64,000 nt of DNA from an uncultured Pseudomonadales bacterium (GCA_951813515.1 OX638346.1:2287617-2351616), one strand, 5' to 3'; positions 17,886-28,637 are shown, counted from the first letter of the stretch. A program made the numbers and translations. The notes: generated from the sequence alone by a model not told the origin.

Positions 17886-20800
17886 AAAACCGAGACATCT
17901 ACCAAAGGGACCCCAGCAAGATCACCTTGTTGAACAACGGGGTCGCAACCATGACCGACGCCTTGACCGACGACGAGCGCCGTACGTTGCGCTTCGAGCT
18001 TGAGCACTTCGTCTGCGAAGGGGAATATCAGCGCGGCCTCGTGCGCATTCTCGACTCCTACGTCAGCAACCAGGGCCAGCCCGAGCAACCGGCGGCCTGG
18101 GTGAGCGGATTCTTCGGTAGCGGCAAATCGCATCTGGCGAAGATGCTGCGCTTTCTGTGGTTCGACTACACCTTCCCGGATGATGGCGCGAGCGCCCGTG
18201 GTCTAGCGCGGCTGCCCAACGATGTGCAGGACCTGCTGAAGGAGATCACGACTCTCGGCAAGCGCGCCCATGGACTTCACGCCGCTGCGGGAACGCTCGG
18301 CGCCGGTGCCAGCGACAGCGTTCGACTCGCGTTGCTTGGGATCGTTTTTAGATCCGCGGAGTTGCCCGAGGGCTACCCTCAGGCGCGCTTCTGCCTCTGG
18401 CTCAGCAAGAACGACATTTACGACCAGGTTCGCGCCTCTGTAGAGGCGCAAGGGCGCGACTTTCGCCGCGAGCTGAACGATATGTATGTCAGCCCGCTCA
18501 TCGCCAAGGCACTGCTCGCTGCCGATCCCAATTTCGCCGGCAGCGAGAAGGACGCCAGGGCCGCGCTCCGCGCGCAGTTTCCGAAACCGAAGGACATCAC
18601 CACCGACGAATTCACTACCGCGCTGCAGGACGCCCTCGCCCCTGAAGGTGAAACGCCGTGCACGGTGATCATCCTTGACGAGGTGCAGCAGTACATCGGT
18701 GATGGCACCAGCCGGTCCTACGTGGTGCAGGAAGTCGTGGAGGCCTGCAGCAAACGTTTCGGTGACCGCTTGCTGTTCCTGGGTACCGGGCAGACGGCAC
18801 TCTCTGGTACACCAGCACTACAACGCCTCCAAGGCCGGTTCACAGTCAACGTTGAACTCTCCGACACCGATGTCGAAACGGTCACACGTCGAGTCGTATT
18901 GGCGAAACGCCCGGACCGCGTCAACGATGTCAAGGCGATTCTGGATGGTAACGCCGGCGAACTCGACCGCCACCTGGTTGGGACCAAGATCGGTCCTCGC
19001 AGCGAGGACAAGTCGGTCCTTGTCGAGGACTATCCGCTACTCCCCGTGCGACGCCGCTTTTGGGAGCACGCCTTGCGCGCGGTCGATCGCGCCGGTACAG
19101 CGGGACAGCTTCGAACACAGCTACGCATCGTCTACGACGCGATCCGGCGAACGGCCGACGAACCTGTCGGTACGGTTGTGCCTGCCGACTTCCTGTTCGA
19201 GGAAATCTCCGCCAACCTGCTTCAGTCCGGCGTGCTGCTACGCGAGGTCAACGAGACGATCGCCGGGCAGGTGGACGGCACACCGGATGGCAGCCTGAAG
19301 TCGCGGTTGTGTGCCTTGGTCTTCCTCATCCGCAAGCTGCCCCGCGAAGCCGGAGTCGACATCAGCGTTCGGGCCACAGCGGAAACCATGGCAGATTTGT
19401 TGGTCAAAGATCTGGCAAAGGACGGCACTGCCCTGCGCAGCCAGCTTCCGAAACTGCTGGAGGAACTGGTCGCCGCCGGCACGCTGATGAAGCTCGACGA
19501 CGAGTACAGCCTGCAGACGCGGGAGAGCAGCGAGTGGGAAGCGGAGTTCCGCAACCGGCAGACCAATCTCGTCAACGACCCCACGCGGATGAGCAGCAAG
19601 CGTGCACAGCTGTTGGGTGCTGGGATTCAGGATGCCATCGGCTTGGTGAAGCTGCTGCATGGCAAGTGTAAGGAACCGAGAAAGCTGGTATTGCACTTCG
19701 GTGCGGAACCGCCCCAGGGCACGCCCCATGAGATACCCGTCTGGATCCGCGATGGTTGGGGTGCGGACGAGAAGAACGTCATCGCGGATGCGCGCGCTGC
19801 GGGCTCCGATAGCCCCGTCATCCACGTGTTCGTGCCGAAATCGCGTGCTGAGGCCCTGGCCCGGATCATCGCGACCCAAAGCGCAGCAAGCGACACGCTG
19901 GAATACAAAGGTGTGCCGTCGAGCCCCGAGGGGAACGAGGCCCGGCAAGGCATGGAGACTCGACTGACCGAGGCGGGTAACAGTCTGCGGAGTTTGGTTG
20001 CCGAAGTCATCGACGGCGTGAAGGTCTACCAGGGTGGCGGCAGCGAGCGGCTGGAGGTCGCGCTGCTGGAGAAGGTCAATGAAGCCGCAAGTGCTTCGTT
20101 GGACCGCCTCTTTTACGACTTCAAGGATGCTGATGACCACCGCTGGCCCAAGGTGATTGAGCGCGCCCGAAAAGGCGCCGAACACCCGCTGGAAGCGTTG
20201 GAATATAGCGGCAAGACCGAAGATCACCCGGTGTGCTCCGCAGTGCTGTCTTTCGTGGGTTCAGGGAAGAAGGGAAAGGACGTACGCGCGCACTTCTCCG
20301 ATCCGCCACACGGTTGGTCGCGCGACGCCGTCGATGCGGCTCTCATTAGCTTGTTCGGTACCGGGCATCTGCGGGCAACCATAAATGGCACGCCACTCAA
20401 GCCTGGCCAACTCGATCAGGCGAAGGTCTCGAGCACCGACTTCCGGGTGGAGAGTGCGACCATCGATGTGCGCCAGCGCCTTAAGGTGCGCAAGCTGTTT
20501 CAGACGGCCGCAGTCGCCTGCAAACCAAACGAAGAAGCCGTCGCCGCCGGAGACTTCCTGAACAAGCTGAGCGAGCTTGCGCGTGGCGCCGGCGGTGAAG
20601 CGCCGCTACCCGAGCGCCCCGACACCAGTCACCTGCTGCACCTCCAGTCGCTCGCCGGCAACGAACAACTGGTCGGCATTCTGAACCGGCACGATGAACT
20701 CCTGAAGAACATCGAAGACTGGACCAAGGCCCGCGATCTGGCCGAAAAGAGGTTGCCGGCCTACAAGAGACTGCAGTCCTTGGTCCGCCATGCCAAGGGG

Positions 20801-21325
20801 CTTGAGGCGGCGACACAAGCGCAGCCACAGATCGAAGCGATCGCCGCCAACCGCAGCCTGCTAGACGCGGCAGATTCCGTGCCAGTTCTGGCGAGGGCAT
20901 TGGCGGACGCGCTGCGCGCCGCACTGGCGTCGGCAGAGAAGCATTACTCTAAAACCTACGACTCGGAATTGGTCCGACTAGCGACAGCCGAGAGCTGGCA
21001 GAAGATCGATCTATCGAACCGCGACAGAATCCTCGACGGATTGCATATCGCCAAGGTCACCAAAGGCGCGACTGGTACCGAGCAGGAGGTACTTGAATCC
21101 GTCGAACGAATCTCCCTCGACGCCTGGAGGATTCGTTCCGCGTCATTGCCACGGCTATTCGCGGACGCACGCATCCACGCCGACAAACTGATCGAACCGA
21201 AGACCCATCACGTCAAGCTGGATAGTGGCACGCTGCGAACGCCAGAAGAGGTCAAGGCCTGGATTGCGAAGACCGAACAGGAGTTGCTCGACCAGCTCAA
21301 GCAAGGCCCCATCGTGGTGTCTTAG
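17882..21325 (+). CDS. brxC: BrxC, BREX P-loop ATPase
   Basis: 1147 residues. The start MKNRDIYQRDPSKITLLNNG is the usual BrxC opening, and the Walker A SGFFGSGKSHLAK lies at about residues 75-87. VIILDEVQQYIGD is the Walker B region. The long C-terminal half is helical. BrxC is a large AAA-type ATPase needed for both defence and methylation. The ATG at 17882 overlaps the brxB stop (ATGA); the longer frame upstream is inside brxB. Confidence 0.93.
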   Translation: MKNRDIYQRDPSKITLLNNGVATMTDALTDDERRTLRFELEHFVCEGEYQRGLVRILDSYVSNQGQPEQPAAWVSGFFGSGKSHLAKMLRFLWFDYTFPDDGASARGLARLPNDVQDLLKEITTLGKRAHGLHAAAGTLGAGASDSVRLALLGIVFRSAELPEGYPQARFCLWLSKNDIYDQVRASVEAQGRDFRRELNDMYVSPLIAKALLAADPNFAGSEKDARAALRAQFPKPKDITTDEFTTALQDALAPEGETPCTVIILDEVQQYIGDGTSRSYVVQEVVEACSKRFGDRLLFLGTGQTALSGTPALQRLQGRFTVNVELSDTDVETVTRRVVLAKRPDRVNDVKAILDGNAGELDRHLVGTKIGPRSEDKSVLVEDYPLLPVRRRFWEHALRAVDRAGTAGQLRTQLRIVYDAIRRTADEPVGTVVPADFLFEEISANLLQSGVLLREVNETIAGQVDGTPDGSLKSRLCALVFLIRKLPREAGVDISVRATAETMADLLVKDLAKDGTALRSQLPKLLEELVAAGTLMKLDDEYSLQTRESSEWEAEFRNRQTNLVNDPTRMSSKRAQLLGAGIQDAIGLVKLLHGKCKEPRKLVLHFGAEPPQGTPHEIPVWIRDGWGADEKNVIADARAAGSDSPVIHVFVPKSRAEALARIIATQSAASDTLEYKGVPSSPEGNEARQGMETRLTEAGNSLRSLVAEVIDGVKVYQGGGSERLEVALLEKVNEAASASLDRLFYDFKDADDHRWPKVIERARKGAEHPLEALEYSGKTEDHPVCSAVLSFVGSGKKGKDVRAHFSDPPHGWSRDAVDAALISLFGTGHLRATINGTPLKPGQLDQAKVSSTDFRVESATIDVRQRLKVRKLFQTAAVACKPNEEAVAAGDFLNKLSELARGAGGEAPLPERPDTSHLLHLQSLAGNEQLVGILNRHDELLKNIEDWTKARDLAEKRLPAYKRLQSLVRHAKGLEAATQAQPQIEAIAANRSLLDAADSVPVLARALADALRAALASAEKHYSKTYDSELVRLATAESWQKIDLSNRDRILDGLHIAKVTKGATGTEQEVLESVERISLDAWRIRSASLPRLFADARIHADKLIEPKTHHVKLDSGTLRTPEEVKAWIAKTEQELLDQLKQGPIVVS

Positions 21326-21333
21326 GGGACGAT

Positions 21334-24300
21334 ATGAAGACACTCTCGACAGAATTCCGCAGGCAGCTTGAGCGAACGATCATTGAGGCACGTGATGTCG
21401 CGGAGGACGCTGCACGCGTTGCGCTTGAGGCGCTTGCCGTTCAGCACCACGAGCCGTACGTCCATATGGACTCGGCGCAACGCACTCTGCGCCGGCGATT
21501 GCGCGCGCATGCCCGCCAGCTTGGTGATCGCCCCGACGCGCGCTCGGGCGGCCACGGAATCGATCATCTGGTGCACGAGTGTGCTTACGAGCACTGGCAC
21601 GGCATGCTTTTCGCCCGCTTTCTAGCCGAGAACTCTTTGCTGATCGAACCGGAGGTGGGTGTGGCCATCACGCTTGACGAGTGCGAGAAGCTAGCCAAGG
21701 AGGAAGGTGTCGATAAATGGGCGTTAGCAGAACGCTTTGCCCACCGCATGTTGCCGCAAGTCTTCAGGCCGGATCATCCCGTGTTCGCGGTTCAGTTTAC
21801 GCGGGAGCATCGTCTGAAGCTCGAAGGCCAGGTCGAGGACATCCCTGCGGAGGCATTTGTCGCGACAGATTCCCTCGGTTGGGTCTACCAGTTCTGGCAA
21901 ACGAAGAAGAAAGCAGAGGTCAATGCTGCCGGCAGCAAGATCGGCGCGGATGAACTGCCGTCCGTCACCCAGCTCTTCACCGACGATTATATGGTGGACT
22001 TCCTTTTGGATAACACGCTTGGCGCGTGGCACGCCGGCAAAGTTCTCGAGGCAAATCCCAGACTGGCCGAAAACGTGGAGAGCGAGGACGAACTTCGCCA
22101 GTCCGTCGCGTTGCAGGGCTGCCATTGGAAATACCTCCGCTTCATTCAGGGCCAGGACGACCAGTGGACACCCGCCGCCAGCACGTTCGACGGATGGCCG
22201 AAGACCACGCGGGAACTCAGGTGCATTGATCCATGCATGGGAAGCGGGCATTTCGTGGTGGCGATGCTCCAACGGCTGGTGGCCTTACGCCGGGCTGAGG
22301 AAGATCTCGACGAAGCGGCGGCGGTGGCGGCAGTCATCCGCGACAACCTGTTCGGTTTGGAGATTGACCAGCGCTGCACGCAAATTGGTGCGTTCAACCT
22401 GGCGCTGGCTGCGTGGCGGCGCGTGGGCCATCGCCCGCTGCCAGCAATGAACTTGGCCTGCTCCGGCCTCGCACCAAACACCCGTGAAGCGGACTGGCTG
22501 GCGATTGCTGGCGACAACGAGAAGCTCAGGAGGGGCATGAAGCGGCTTTACCAGTTGTTCCAAAAGGCGTCGGTGCTGGGTAGCCTCGTTAATCCGCGCG
22601 CCAGCGAAGGCGATTTGCTGGAGGCCGCGTTCCACGAACTCCAGCCACTGCTGGAAAAGGCGCTGGCGCTTGAGACCAACAAGGACGACATCGCGCGCGA
22701 AATGGCCGTGACGGCGCGCGGCCTGGCTAAGGCGGCGGAAATTCTCGCGGGCCAATTTACGCTTGTCGCGACCAACGTTCCTTACCTAGGCAGACGAAAC
22801 CAGCACCAAGTGCTCAAGAACTATTGTGATCGAACTCATCGCGCAGCACGAACTGATCTTGCAACTTGCTTCGTAGAACGCAGTCTAGACTTCTGCTCGC
22901 ATGGCGCTTCTATCGCGCTTGTTACACCCCAAAGTTGGTTGTTCCAACCAGGATATAGGAGGCTGCGAGCGAACTTACTGGAAGAGCAACGATGGGAGTT
23001 TCTCGCACGACTTGGTCCAAGAGCATTTGACACTATTGGTGGCGAGCAGGTAAATGTTTGCTTGCTATCGCTCAGTCATTGCAATGGTGATGAGGCACAC
23101 AGTTTTGCTGGGATTGATGTGACGGAGCGGCCAAGTGGCCGTGAGAAGGATGCGGGTTTGTTGAACGGACTACTTTCGACCGTTTTACAAACTAACCAGC
23201 TGAAGAATCCTGACACTCGTATAGCCCTTGAGGCGTTGGAACCAGACGAAGTTCTTGCGAAGCATGCCGTTTGCATCCAAGGGTTAGCAACAAGTGACGA
23301 CCCGCAGTTTACATGCGGCTTCTGGGAGTTTTCTCACCTGAATAATGGTTGGGAGGGCTTGATGGGAACGGTCACGAAAACCTGCCTTGGCGGTGGACGA
23401 GAAAGGCTGATCCATTGGGAAGATGGCGCAGGACGGTATTACCGGCACGCCCAAGCATTGAAGGCCGAAGGCCGCTTGGGCGGGTGGAAATCTGGGACAG
23501 CAGCGCGTGGTAAAAAGGGCGTGCTGGTAAGTCAAATGAGCACAATGCCGGTCACAATTTATAGTGGTGAGTTCTATGACCACAACGCGTCCGTAATTGT
23601 GGCACACGATGACAGCAAGCTCGCAGCGATTTGGGCATTCGCATCGTCGCCAGAGTTCGTGGAAGAAGTTCGCAAACTGGATCGGTCGTTAAAGCCGAGT
23701 AACAATGTTTTTGTCAAAGTCCCCTTTGATACGGGGCGCTGGGAGAAGGTAGCGGCGGAGCTGTATCCGAATGGGCTGCCCAAGCCGTCTTCGTGCGACC
23801 CGACGCAGTGGATATTCAGTGGTGACCCCAAAGGTTCAGACCAATTGTTACAGGTGGCTGTGGCTCGGTTGCTCGGGTACCGGTGGCCGCGCGAGACCGG
23901 TTCGAGTTTTCCGGATTGCCCGACGCTACCCCCCAACAGTCTGGCACAACTGGCGGACCATGATGGCATTGTCTGCCTGCCGTCCCTCAACCGCGAGCAA
24001 CCTGCCTGCCATCGCCTACGCGAACTCCTTGGCAAGTCCATTGGCCAGTTCGACGAACGCACCCTGATCGCTAGTTCCGGCTCGGCGAAAGGCGGAACGT
24101 CCGACACGTTGGAAGATTGGTTGCGCGACGAGTTTTTCGACCAGCATTGCAAGCTTTTTCATGACCGTCCTTTCATTTGGCACATCTGGGATGGCCGCAA
24201 GCGAGACGGTTTTCATGCGTTAGTCAATTGTCATAAGCTCGCGGAGGGCGATGGCAAAGGCCGACGCCTGCTGGAATCGCTTATCTACACCTACCTGGGT

Positions 24301-24738
24301 GACTGGATAAACCGCCAGGAGGATGGCGTGAAGCGCGGCGAAGGCGGCGCTGAGGATCGGCTTGCTGGGGCGCTGGAGTTGCACAAACGGCTCGTCGCCA
24401 TCCTCGAAGGCGAACCACCTTTCGACCTCTTCGTCAGGTGGAAGCCGATTGAGGGTCAGGCCATTGGATGGGAGCCTGATGTCGACGACGGCGTCCGACT
24501 CAACATCCGCCCCTTTATGGCCCAGGACATTCCCGGTGGCAAGAAAGGCGCTGGCATCTTGCGGGTCAAGCCAAACATCCATTGGAAGAAAGACCGAGGC
24601 AAAGAGCCGGTACGCGACCGAGCACCATTCCCCTGGTTTTGGGACAACGGCAAGTTCACCGGCGAACGTGTCAACGATGTGCATTTGACGAATGCCGAGA
24701 AGCGATCGGCTCGAGAGCGCGCCAAGGAAAGGACATGA
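21334..24738 (+). CDS. pglX: PglX, BREX adenine-specific DNA methyltransferase
   Basis: 1134 residues. The SAM-binding motif is DPCMGSGHF (about residues 299-307). The catalytic motif is TNVPYLGR (about 480-487), with Val where most N6-adenine enzymes have NPPY. An N-terminal helical domain and a large C-terminal target-recognition and helical region flank the catalytic core. PglX methylates one strand of a non-palindromic site to mark self. DNA between about 22.8 and 23.8 kb is visibly lower in GC than the rest of the gene. The start lies eight bases after brxC; the stop overlaps the next start (ATGA). Confidence 0.92.
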   Translation: MKTLSTEFRRQLERTIIEARDVAEDAARVALEALAVQHHEPYVHMDSAQRTLRRRLRAHARQLGDRPDARSGGHGIDHLVHECAYEHWHGMLFARFLAENSLLIEPEVGVAITLDECEKLAKEEGVDKWALAERFAHRMLPQVFRPDHPVFAVQFTREHRLKLEGQVEDIPAEAFVATDSLGWVYQFWQTKKKAEVNAAGSKIGADELPSVTQLFTDDYMVDFLLDNTLGAWHAGKVLEANPRLAENVESEDELRQSVALQGCHWKYLRFIQGQDDQWTPAASTFDGWPKTTRELRCIDPCMGSGHFVVAMLQRLVALRRAEEDLDEAAAVAAVIRDNLFGLEIDQRCTQIGAFNLALAAWRRVGHRPLPAMNLACSGLAPNTREADWLAIAGDNEKLRRGMKRLYQLFQKASVLGSLVNPRASEGDLLEAAFHELQPLLEKALALETNKDDIAREMAVTARGLAKAAEILAGQFTLVATNVPYLGRRNQHQVLKNYCDRTHRAARTDLATCFVERSLDFCSHGASIALVTPQSWLFQPGYRRLRANLLEEQRWEFLARLGPRAFDTIGGEQVNVCLLSLSHCNGDEAHSFAGIDVTERPSGREKDAGLLNGLLSTVLQTNQLKNPDTRIALEALEPDEVLAKHAVCIQGLATSDDPQFTCGFWEFSHLNNGWEGLMGTVTKTCLGGGRERLIHWEDGAGRYYRHAQALKAEGRLGGWKSGTAARGKKGVLVSQMSTMPVTIYSGEFYDHNASVIVAHDDSKLAAIWAFASSPEFVEEVRKLDRSLKPSNNVFVKVPFDTGRWEKVAAELYPNGLPKPSSCDPTQWIFSGDPKGSDQLLQVAVARLLGYRWPRETGSSFPDCPTLPPNSLAQLADHDGIVCLPSLNREQPACHRLRELLGKSIGQFDERTLIASSGSAKGGTSDTLEDWLRDEFFDQHCKLFHDRPFIWHIWDGRKRDGFHALVNCHKLAEGDGKGRRLLESLIYTYLGDWINRQEDGVKRGEGGAEDRLAGALELHKRLVAILEGEPPFDLFVRWKPIEGQAIGWEPDVDDGVRLNIRPFMAQDIPGGKKGAGILRVKPNIHWKKDRGKEPVRDRAPFPWFWDNGKFTGERVNDVHLTNAEKRSARERAKERT

Positions 24739-27380
24739 ATGAACAACACTACACCTTTGCGCAGTTCTGGAAATGCGCGTTGCAGGTCAATCCCCATGCG
24801 TATAGCGAGAACTATCGCGGCACGGACCACGGCATGGACGCGAAAACCTATGCCGAGGCCCTGCGGAATACATGCCTTGCCAAGAAGATCCAGGTCGTGG
24901 GTCTTGCAGACCACGCTAGCGTGGCTGATGCGGAGACCATACGAAAGGTGCTGATTGATGCCGGCATCGTGGTCTTCCCGGGGTTTGAAGTAGCAACGAC
25001 GGAGAAGGTCCACTGGGTATGTCTTTTCCCGGAGGACGCAAGCGAGCAGCAGCTCGAACGCTACCTGGGCAGACTGGAATTGACCAATCCGGAGGACGGG
25101 GTAAGGCCTTCCAGGCTTGGCGGCCAACAGCTTCTACAGTGTGTTGACGAACTCGGGGGGTTCTGTTTTGCGGCGCACGCCACGTCGAATAGTGGCCTGC
25201 TGAAGGGAAAATTCAACAACCTTTGGGCAGATGCCAGACTGCGGGCAGCACAAATTCCCGGAAAAATCGATGACCTGCCGCACGAATACAAGCCTATCGC
25301 GTTGAACAAGAATCCCGATTACAAGCGCGATCATCCTGTGGCCTTGATCAACGCCAAGGACGTGGCGAAACCTGAGGATCTAAACGGTCCGCGCGCATCG
25401 ACCTTCATCAAGATGACGCGCCCCTGTTTCGCATCCTTCTTGATGGCCTTCAAGGACCCAGAATCGCGAGTCCGACTAAGTGATGATCTGCAGGAGCACT
25501 TCTACAGCCGGATCAACAGCATTTCGATTGAGGGCGGCTACTTTGATGGTCTATCAGCGAAGGTGTCCGGCCATCTGAACGCCGTCATTGGCGGGCGAGG
25601 CACCGGCAAGTCCACACTTCTGGAGTGCTTGCGGTACGCGATGGACGTTCCACACAAAAGTGTGGATGCGATCAGGCAGGGCGATCAGATCGTGAAGGAG
25701 AACCTGGGTAAGGCGGGCGGCCGTGTGGTTCTACAGTTGCGTTCGGCGGCGAACCACATGAATCCGTACACGGTCATCCGTCGCTACGGTGAGCCGCCCC
25801 GGGTGATCGATGAGAAGGGCAATGAATCGCGTCTCCATCCCGGCAGGGACCTGCTCCCCGGCATCGAGATCTACGGACAGAATGAGATTTACGAGTTGGC
25901 GAGGAGTCCTGGTGCGCTCACGCGCGTGCTGGATCGGTTTCTTCCCGAAAGTGCGGAGCAGCAGGTGCGCCTTGACTCGGCTTTGCGAAAACTCCGGGAG
26001 AACAGTGAGCGGCTGGCCAAGGCGCAGGAGCAAAAGGACGAGATCGAGACGCGGATCGCACAATTGCCAAAGCTCGAAGAGCAGGTGCGGCAGTTCAAGG
26101 AGCAGGGGCTTGAAGAGAAACTGAAGCAAGTGCCACTGTTGGAGAGAGAACGCCAACTCGGTCCGAGGATTCTGGAGGAAGTAAAGCGTACGCGCGGCGG
26201 TCAGCAGCAATTCCAGGAGGCGTTGCCCGACCTTGTGTTCCTCAGCGACAAAGCGTTGGAAGGCCTGCCGCATGCCGAACTGTTAGAGCGTGGGCGAGTG
26301 CTCCTGGAGAGTCTTGGTGCGACGCTGCGACAAAAGCTCGGAGAGATCGACAAGGCCATCGGTGACACCGAGACGTCGCTCGGGGGGCTTGTTGGCGAAC
26401 TCACCCAGGCGCTTGCCGGTGCCGAGGCAGAGCTTGAGAAGGAATTCGCCAAGCTGCCTGCGGTGGCTGGCAAAGATGGTAAGGAGATCGGGCGCACCTA
26501 TCAGAGACTGCTACGCGCAATTGAGCAGGTTCGGCCATCGCAGGCGCGTTTAAAGACCGTTGACGCACTCGTTGAGGATTTGGAGCAGGGCCGCCGCAAT
26601 CTGTTGGGAGAAATTTCGGATGTCCGTAGTGCCCGTACGGCCGCCAAGCAAAAGGCGGTAAAAGGCCTCAACAAGCGCCTCGCCGGCAAGCTGCGGATCA
26701 CGATCATGCCGGATGGGCTGCGTCAGCCGCTGCGCGAGTTTCTGCGAGGCTTGCCTGGGGTTGGGGAGCGAAGGACCGAATGGGTGGATAAAGCGCAGGA
26801 TCTGACCGTCATGGGGCTGGTCGCTGCCATTCGCGAGGGGAAAGATGCGCTTTCGGGTAATCAATGGGGTCTGACCTCTGGTGTTGCCGAAACTTTGACT
26901 CGGATGACGGCCACGCAGGTCTATGCCCTTGAAGCGATCGATTTCGAAGATCGAGTGGGACTTGAGCTCAATGTTTCCCACAGCGGCGAGCAGTACCGGG
27001 CGCTGGATCGACTGTCCACCGGACAGCAGTGCACAGCCATCTTGCACTTGTTGCTCCTGGACAATCCGGATCCGCTAGTCATGGATCAGCCGGAAGACAA
27101 CTTGGACAACGCCTTCATTGCCGAACGTATCGTGCATGAGCTACGCGCCGCCAAGACGGAACGCCAGTTCCTGTTCGCAACCCATAACGCCAATATTCCC
27201 GTCTTCGGCGACGCGGAATGGATCGGCGTGTGTTCTGCGTCAGAGGATCGCGCCGAAATGCAGGCCGAGGCGCAAGGTTCCATCGATGTGCCGACGATTC
27301 GGGACCAGGTGGCGAGCATCCTGGAAGGCGGAAAGGAGGCTTTCATGCAACGCAAAGAAAAATACGGGTTCGACTACTGA
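24735..27380 (+). CDS. PHP domain-SMC-like ATPase (TrlF type)
   Basis: 881 residues. The first 230 form a PHP-like domain: VGLADHASV, FPGFEVATTEKVHWVCLF and FCFAAHA correspond to PHP motifs, while the first motif is atypical (NPHAYSENYRG). An ABC/SMC ATPase follows with Walker A IGGRGTGKSTLLE (about 284-296), a long coiled coil (about 410-680), the signature LSTGQQ (about 760) and Walker B VMDQPEDNLDN. The PHP part may hydrolyse phosphate esters, and the ATPase may sense DNA ends or damage. It is translationally coupled to pglX (ATGA) and the following gene (TGATG), so it acts with BREX. Confidence 0.85.
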   Translation: MNEQHYTFAQFWKCALQVNPHAYSENYRGTDHGMDAKTYAEALRNTCLAKKIQVVGLADHASVADAETIRKVLIDAGIVVFPGFEVATTEKVHWVCLFPEDASEQQLERYLGRLELTNPEDGVRPSRLGGQQLLQCVDELGGFCFAAHATSNSGLLKGKFNNLWADARLRAAQIPGKIDDLPHEYKPIALNKNPDYKRDHPVALINAKDVAKPEDLNGPRASTFIKMTRPCFASFLMAFKDPESRVRLSDDLQEHFYSRINSISIEGGYFDGLSAKVSGHLNAVIGGRGTGKSTLLECLRYAMDVPHKSVDAIRQGDQIVKENLGKAGGRVVLQLRSAANHMNPYTVIRRYGEPPRVIDEKGNESRLHPGRDLLPGIEIYGQNEIYELARSPGALTRVLDRFLPESAEQQVRLDSALRKLRENSERLAKAQEQKDEIETRIAQLPKLEEQVRQFKEQGLEEKLKQVPLLERERQLGPRILEEVKRTRGGQQQFQEALPDLVFLSDKALEGLPHAELLERGRVLLESLGATLRQKLGEIDKAIGDTETSLGGLVGELTQALAGAEAELEKEFAKLPAVAGKDGKEIGRTYQRLLRAIEQVRPSQARLKTVDALVEDLEQGRRNLLGEISDVRSARTAAKQKAVKGLNKRLAGKLRITIMPDGLRQPLREFLRGLPGVGERRTEWVDKAQDLTVMGLVAAIREGKDALSGNQWGLTSGVAETLTRMTATQVYALEAIDFEDRVGLELNVSHSGEQYRALDRLSTGQQCTAILHLLLLDNPDPLVMDQPEDNLDNAFIAERIVHELRAAKTERQFLFATHNANIPVFGDAEWIGVCSASEDRAEMQAEAQGSIDVPTIRDQVASILEGGKEAFMQRKEKYGFDY

Positions 27381-28636
27381 TGACCAGATCCGAACTGCTC
27401 GAACTAATTGCCAACCGCGAGAATTCCGGGATGGAGTTCAAGCGCGATGACATTCGCCCCGAGCAGTTGGCAAAGGAGGTCGTGGCGCTCGCCAATTTTC
27501 AGGGTGGTCGCGTCCTGCTTGGGGTTGATGATGACGGCACGATTGCCGGTGTCCAGCGAGCCAATCTCGAACACTGGGTAATGGACACGGTGTTCGGCCG
27601 ATATGTTCATCCCATGATTATTCCCTTTTACGCAGAGGTGCAGGTTGACGAGCAGCATCGGGTTGCCGTGATAACCGTTAGCCAGGGAGCTACCAAACCG
27701 TATGTCGTCCGGAGCCAGGATCGCGAAGACATCTATATCCGGGTTGGCAGCACGTCCCGGTTGGCAACCCGCGAGCAACAGGCGCGGCTGTACGCGGTGG
27801 GCGGCATGCTACATGCGGAACTGCTGCCGGTGTCGGGCAGCGGTCTTGCGGACCTCAGCTTGGACCGATTGAAGGATTATCTGTCTACGAGTGTCGGCGA
27901 CAAGATTCTCCCTGCGAGTGATGAGGAATGGCGAGATCGCTTGTGCGGACTAGGTTTCATGGTTGAACGCGAAGATGGCCCTGCGATTTGTACGATCGCG
28001 GGCCTTGTTCTTTTCGGCCATGCGCCGCGGCGATTGCTTCATCAGGCAGGTGTCCGTTGGATGGCTTTCAAAGGTAAAGACAAGAGCTATGAGGCGCTGG
28101 ATGACAGGTTGATTGATGGACCTATGGCTGCGCTGAGAAAAGCGTCCGCGGGTGGTGGCAGCGTCATTGTAGAAAACGGGTTGCTCGAGAATCTGGTAGA
28201 AGCCATGCGACCGTTTGTCTCGGAGGAAGCAGCCGAAGTAGATGCGTCGATGCGACGGGAGCGATGTTGGGTGTACCCGGTGGAGGCGCTACGCGAAGCA
28301 ATCGTCAATGCGCTCGCCCACCGCGACTGGACGCGCTACGAGGAAATCGAGATCGCGCGGTACGCGGATCGTCTGGAGGTTCTGAGCCCAGGTGCACTGC
28401 AGAACTCGATGACGGTGGAGAAGATGGTTGCCGGACAGCGATCTGCGCGCAATCCGTTGATTGTCGAAGTGCTGCGTGACTACGGTTACGTGGACGCGAG
28501 GGGCATGGGGGTGCGCAACAAAATCATTCCGCTCCTGCTGGAGCACAACGGAACAGAGCCGGGGTTCACTGCGACGGAGGATCATCTCAGGCTCGTCTTG
28601 CGCAGCGGTCGAGTGAATGCAGAGGCCCACGGCTGA
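27380..28636 (+). CDS. AlbA_2/Schlafen-type ATP-binding protein
   Basis: 418 residues. The N-terminal AlbA_2 domain has MEFKRDD, LAKEVVALANFQGGRVLLGVDDDG and IYIRVGSTSRLA. The C-terminal part resembles the HATPase_c_4 module of COG2865 proteins (ALREAIVNALAHRDW, IARYADRLEVLSPG) and ends in a winged-helix-like tail. Such proteins are annotated as transcriptional regulators or RecG-like, yet AlbA_2 domains are frequent in defence islands and some have RNase activity. The ATG overlaps the upstream stop (TGATG). Confidence 0.85.
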   Translation: MTRSELLELIANRENSGMEFKRDDIRPEQLAKEVVALANFQGGRVLLGVDDDGTIAGVQRANLEHWVMDTVFGRYVHPMIIPFYAEVQVDEQHRVAVITVSQGATKPYVVRSQDREDIYIRVGSTSRLATREQQARLYAVGGMLHAELLPVSGSGLADLSLDRLKDYLSTSVGDKILPASDEEWRDRLCGLGFMVEREDGPAICTIAGLVLFGHAPRRLLHQAGVRWMAFKGKDKSYEALDDRLIDGPMAALRKASAGGGSVIVENGLLENLVEAMRPFVSEEAAEVDASMRRERCWVYPVEALREAIVNALAHRDWTRYEEIEIARYADRLEVLSPGALQNSMTVEKMVAGQRSARNPLIVEVLRDYGYVDARGMGVRNKIIPLLLEHNGTEPGFTATEDHLRLVLRSGRVNAEAHG

Positions 28637-28637
28637 T

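Noticed and set aside
28617..28637. Earlier ATG for pglZ overlapping the AlbA_2 gene by 20 bases
   Set aside because: The added residues do not match PglZ, and the ATG at 28638 fits the family start; it cannot be fully excluded.
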